The notes under the pieces: model-generated
What the model was told of the DNA's origin: nothing
The model's input: the letters and a program-made list of their open reading frames with translations, nothing else
Databases searched by the model: none
In this document: in pieces, positions 63,272 to 64,000 of the stretch
How the letters are laid out: each line of letters begins with the position of its first letter
Position numbering within the stretch: the first letter of the stretch is position 1
Position numbers and translations under genes: made by a program
NCBI RefSeq assembly: GCF_024170405.1
Contig: NZ_JALJYC010000007.1
Coordinates: forward strand, 27,808 to 91,807
Direction of reading: 5' to 3'
Source of the DNA: Neisseria perflava
GTDB taxonomy: Bacteria > Pseudomonadota > Gammaproteobacteria > Burkholderiales > Neisseriaceae
DNA: 64,000 nt

Positions 63272-63748
63272 TTATTCCGGAATACGCAGTTTTTGACCCG
63301 GGTAAATGCGGTCGGGGTCGCTCAACATCGGTTTGTTGGCTTCAAAGATTTTCATGTATTTGTTGGCGTCGCCATAGTATTTTTTGGCGATGGCAGACAA
63401 GGTGTCGCCTTTGACCACGTCATGATATTGCGCGGCGGCGGCGGGCGGGAATTGCAGGTTGTTTTGCACGTCGGAAACGCCGGTTACGTTACCCGCAGCC
63501 AATACCGCTTTTTCCGCCGCTTCTTGCGAAGGAGCAGAACCGCTCAGGGTCACTTTACCGCTGGCGCCGTCGAATTCGACAGACAGGCCGGTCAAGCCCA
63601 GGTTTTGTTTTTCAACATAAGTTTGAATCGCAGCGGCCGCTTTGACATTCAAATCTTCTACGCTGGAAGCCGCTTGTGCCGCCACTTCCGCTTCGTCTTT
63701 ACCAAACAGTTTTTCGCCCGCGCCTTTAATAAAACTAAACAAGCCCAT
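63272..63748 (-). CDS. BON and LysM domain protein (Kbp/YgaU-like)
   Basis: A 158-residue protein. An N-terminal MGLFSFIKGAGEKLFGK, a BON domain (about 30-95; VEFDGASGKVTLSGSAPSQEAAEKAVLAAG) and a C-terminal LysM domain (about 107-156; YHDVVKGDTLSAIAKKYYGDANKYMKIFEANKPMLSDPDRIYPGQKLRIPE). The same architecture as E. coli Kbp, a potassium-binding protein, and many proteins called peptidoglycan-binding. No signal peptide is apparent, so it may be cytoplasmic like Kbp. ATG preceded by AAGGAG. Confidence 0.88.
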   Translation of the reverse strand: MGLFSFIKGAGEKLFGKDEAEVAAQAASSVEDLNVKAAAAIQTYVEKQNLGLTGLSVEFDGASGKVTLSGSAPSQEAAEKAVLAAGNVTGVSDVQNNLQFPPAAAAQYHDVVKGDTLSAIAKKYYGDANKYMKIFEANKPMLSDPDRIYPGQKLRIPE

Positions 63749-63908
63749 GTGTTACTCCTTAAAATGTGTTATCAAAAATCCGGCTGGCCGGATACCGTTA
63801 ATCATTATATGAATCGCCTTGCGTGGCAAGCGCGGGTAGGGCGGTCTTACTTGGTTTTACACATAAGGCATGGTTATGGTTACAATATCGGGTTTCAATT
63901 TAACCTTT

Positions 63909-64000
63909 GGGGCTGTACTAGATAACTAGATTTATTCAAAATCATTTAGAATAAATCCCATGAAAAAAAGTCGACTGAGCCCTTATAAGCAAAACAAGCT
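63909..64000 (+). mobile_element. Left end of an IS1016-like (IS1595 family) insertion sequence
   Basis: GGGGCTGTACTAGATAACTA at 63909-63928 closely resembles the known IS1016 terminal repeat (GGGGCTGTACTAGATTAGCC). A transposase start follows. The element leaves the window. Confidence 0.8.
63960..64000 (+). CDS. IS1016-type transposase, N-terminal fragment
   Basis: ATG at 63960 opens MKKSRLSPYKQNKL, matching the start of IS1016/IS1595-family transposases (M-RKSRLSQYKQNKL in remembered members). Only 13 complete codons plus two bases lie inside the window. Whether the gene is intact cannot be judged. Confidence 0.75.
   Translation, partial: MKKSRLSPYKQNK

Noticed and set aside
63293..63925. 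210-codon plus-strand open frame across the BON-LysM gene
   Set aside because: It is antisense to a gene with clear BON and LysM domains, and its translation has no recognisable motif.
1..64000. CRISPR array
   Set aside because: No regularly spaced direct repeats; the repeated 10-12-mer is the DNA uptake sequence, irregularly spaced and on both strands.
1..64000. tRNA or rRNA genes
   Set aside because: No cloverleaf with a GGTTCGAATCC-type T-loop and no rRNA-like conserved blocks noticed in the intergenic regions; a covariance search would be needed to be certain.

Overview
The window is about 64 kb of a Neisseria chromosome, most likely a commensal species. The main evidence is the DNA uptake sequence (DUS): dozens of copies of GCCGTCTGAA occur on both strands, nearly always as the AG dialect (AGGCCGTCTGAA) and only occasionally as ATGCCGTCTGAA. 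Many copies lie as inverted pairs after genes, where they act as intrinsic terminators. A Correia-like element, an IS1016-type insertion sequence end and Neisseria-typical gene neighbourhoods (zipA-ligA, ppsR/ppsA, a cystine transporter, lipoprotein cytochrome c') support this. The species cannot be fixed from the sequence alone.

Layout. 1-8.6 kb is housekeeping: the end of an unidentified gene, isc ferredoxin fdx and iscX, panC, a three-gene cystine-type ABC importer, a MetE-like methyltransferase, an EamA exporter, trmJ and suhB. 8.9-13.8 kb is a complete type I secretion operon (outer-membrane TolC-like protein, LapB/LssB-type ABC exporter, HlyD-type adaptor) with no substrate gene beside it. 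13.9-21.4 kb holds galU, a DUS-expanded ligA, a Correia-like element, zipA, ampD, mltG and tmk. 21.7-28.7 kb is fermentative and central metabolism: adhE behind a good FNR-type class II promoter, an aldehyde dehydrogenase divergent from an AraC-type regulator, and a malic enzyme.

28.7-37.9 kb is a tightly packed six-gene minus-strand operon: a GT28-like glycosyltransferase, two GT4 glycosyltransferases, an MsbA-type exporter, a protein with two tandem kinase-fold (APH-like) domains, and UDP-glucose dehydrogenase. With galU elsewhere in the window it could make and export a uronic-acid-containing glycoconjugate. It is the best candidate here for an undescribed system. A divergent porin follows.

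39.5-43.6 kb holds cytochrome c', two related MITE-like elements, an SDR, an acetate transporter, and a zur-type regulator overlapping a COG0523 zinc GTPase, with a plausible Zur box at the promoter. 43.7-51.7 kb is a yejB-yejE-yejF peptide/microcin-C-type importer. It is split by two very AT-rich foreign-looking genes (an unknown protein and a frameshifted PLD-fold nuclease-like gene) on either side of an acyl-CoA ligase; trxA follows. 52.2-63.7 kb returns to core genes (a DUF445 protein, a small Gly-rich lipoprotein, ackA, ccoS, an LplT-like MFS protein, ppsR, ppsA, a MORN-repeat protein, prmB and a BON-LysM protein). The window ends inside an IS1016-like insertion sequence.

No rRNA, tRNA or CRISPR array was recognised.
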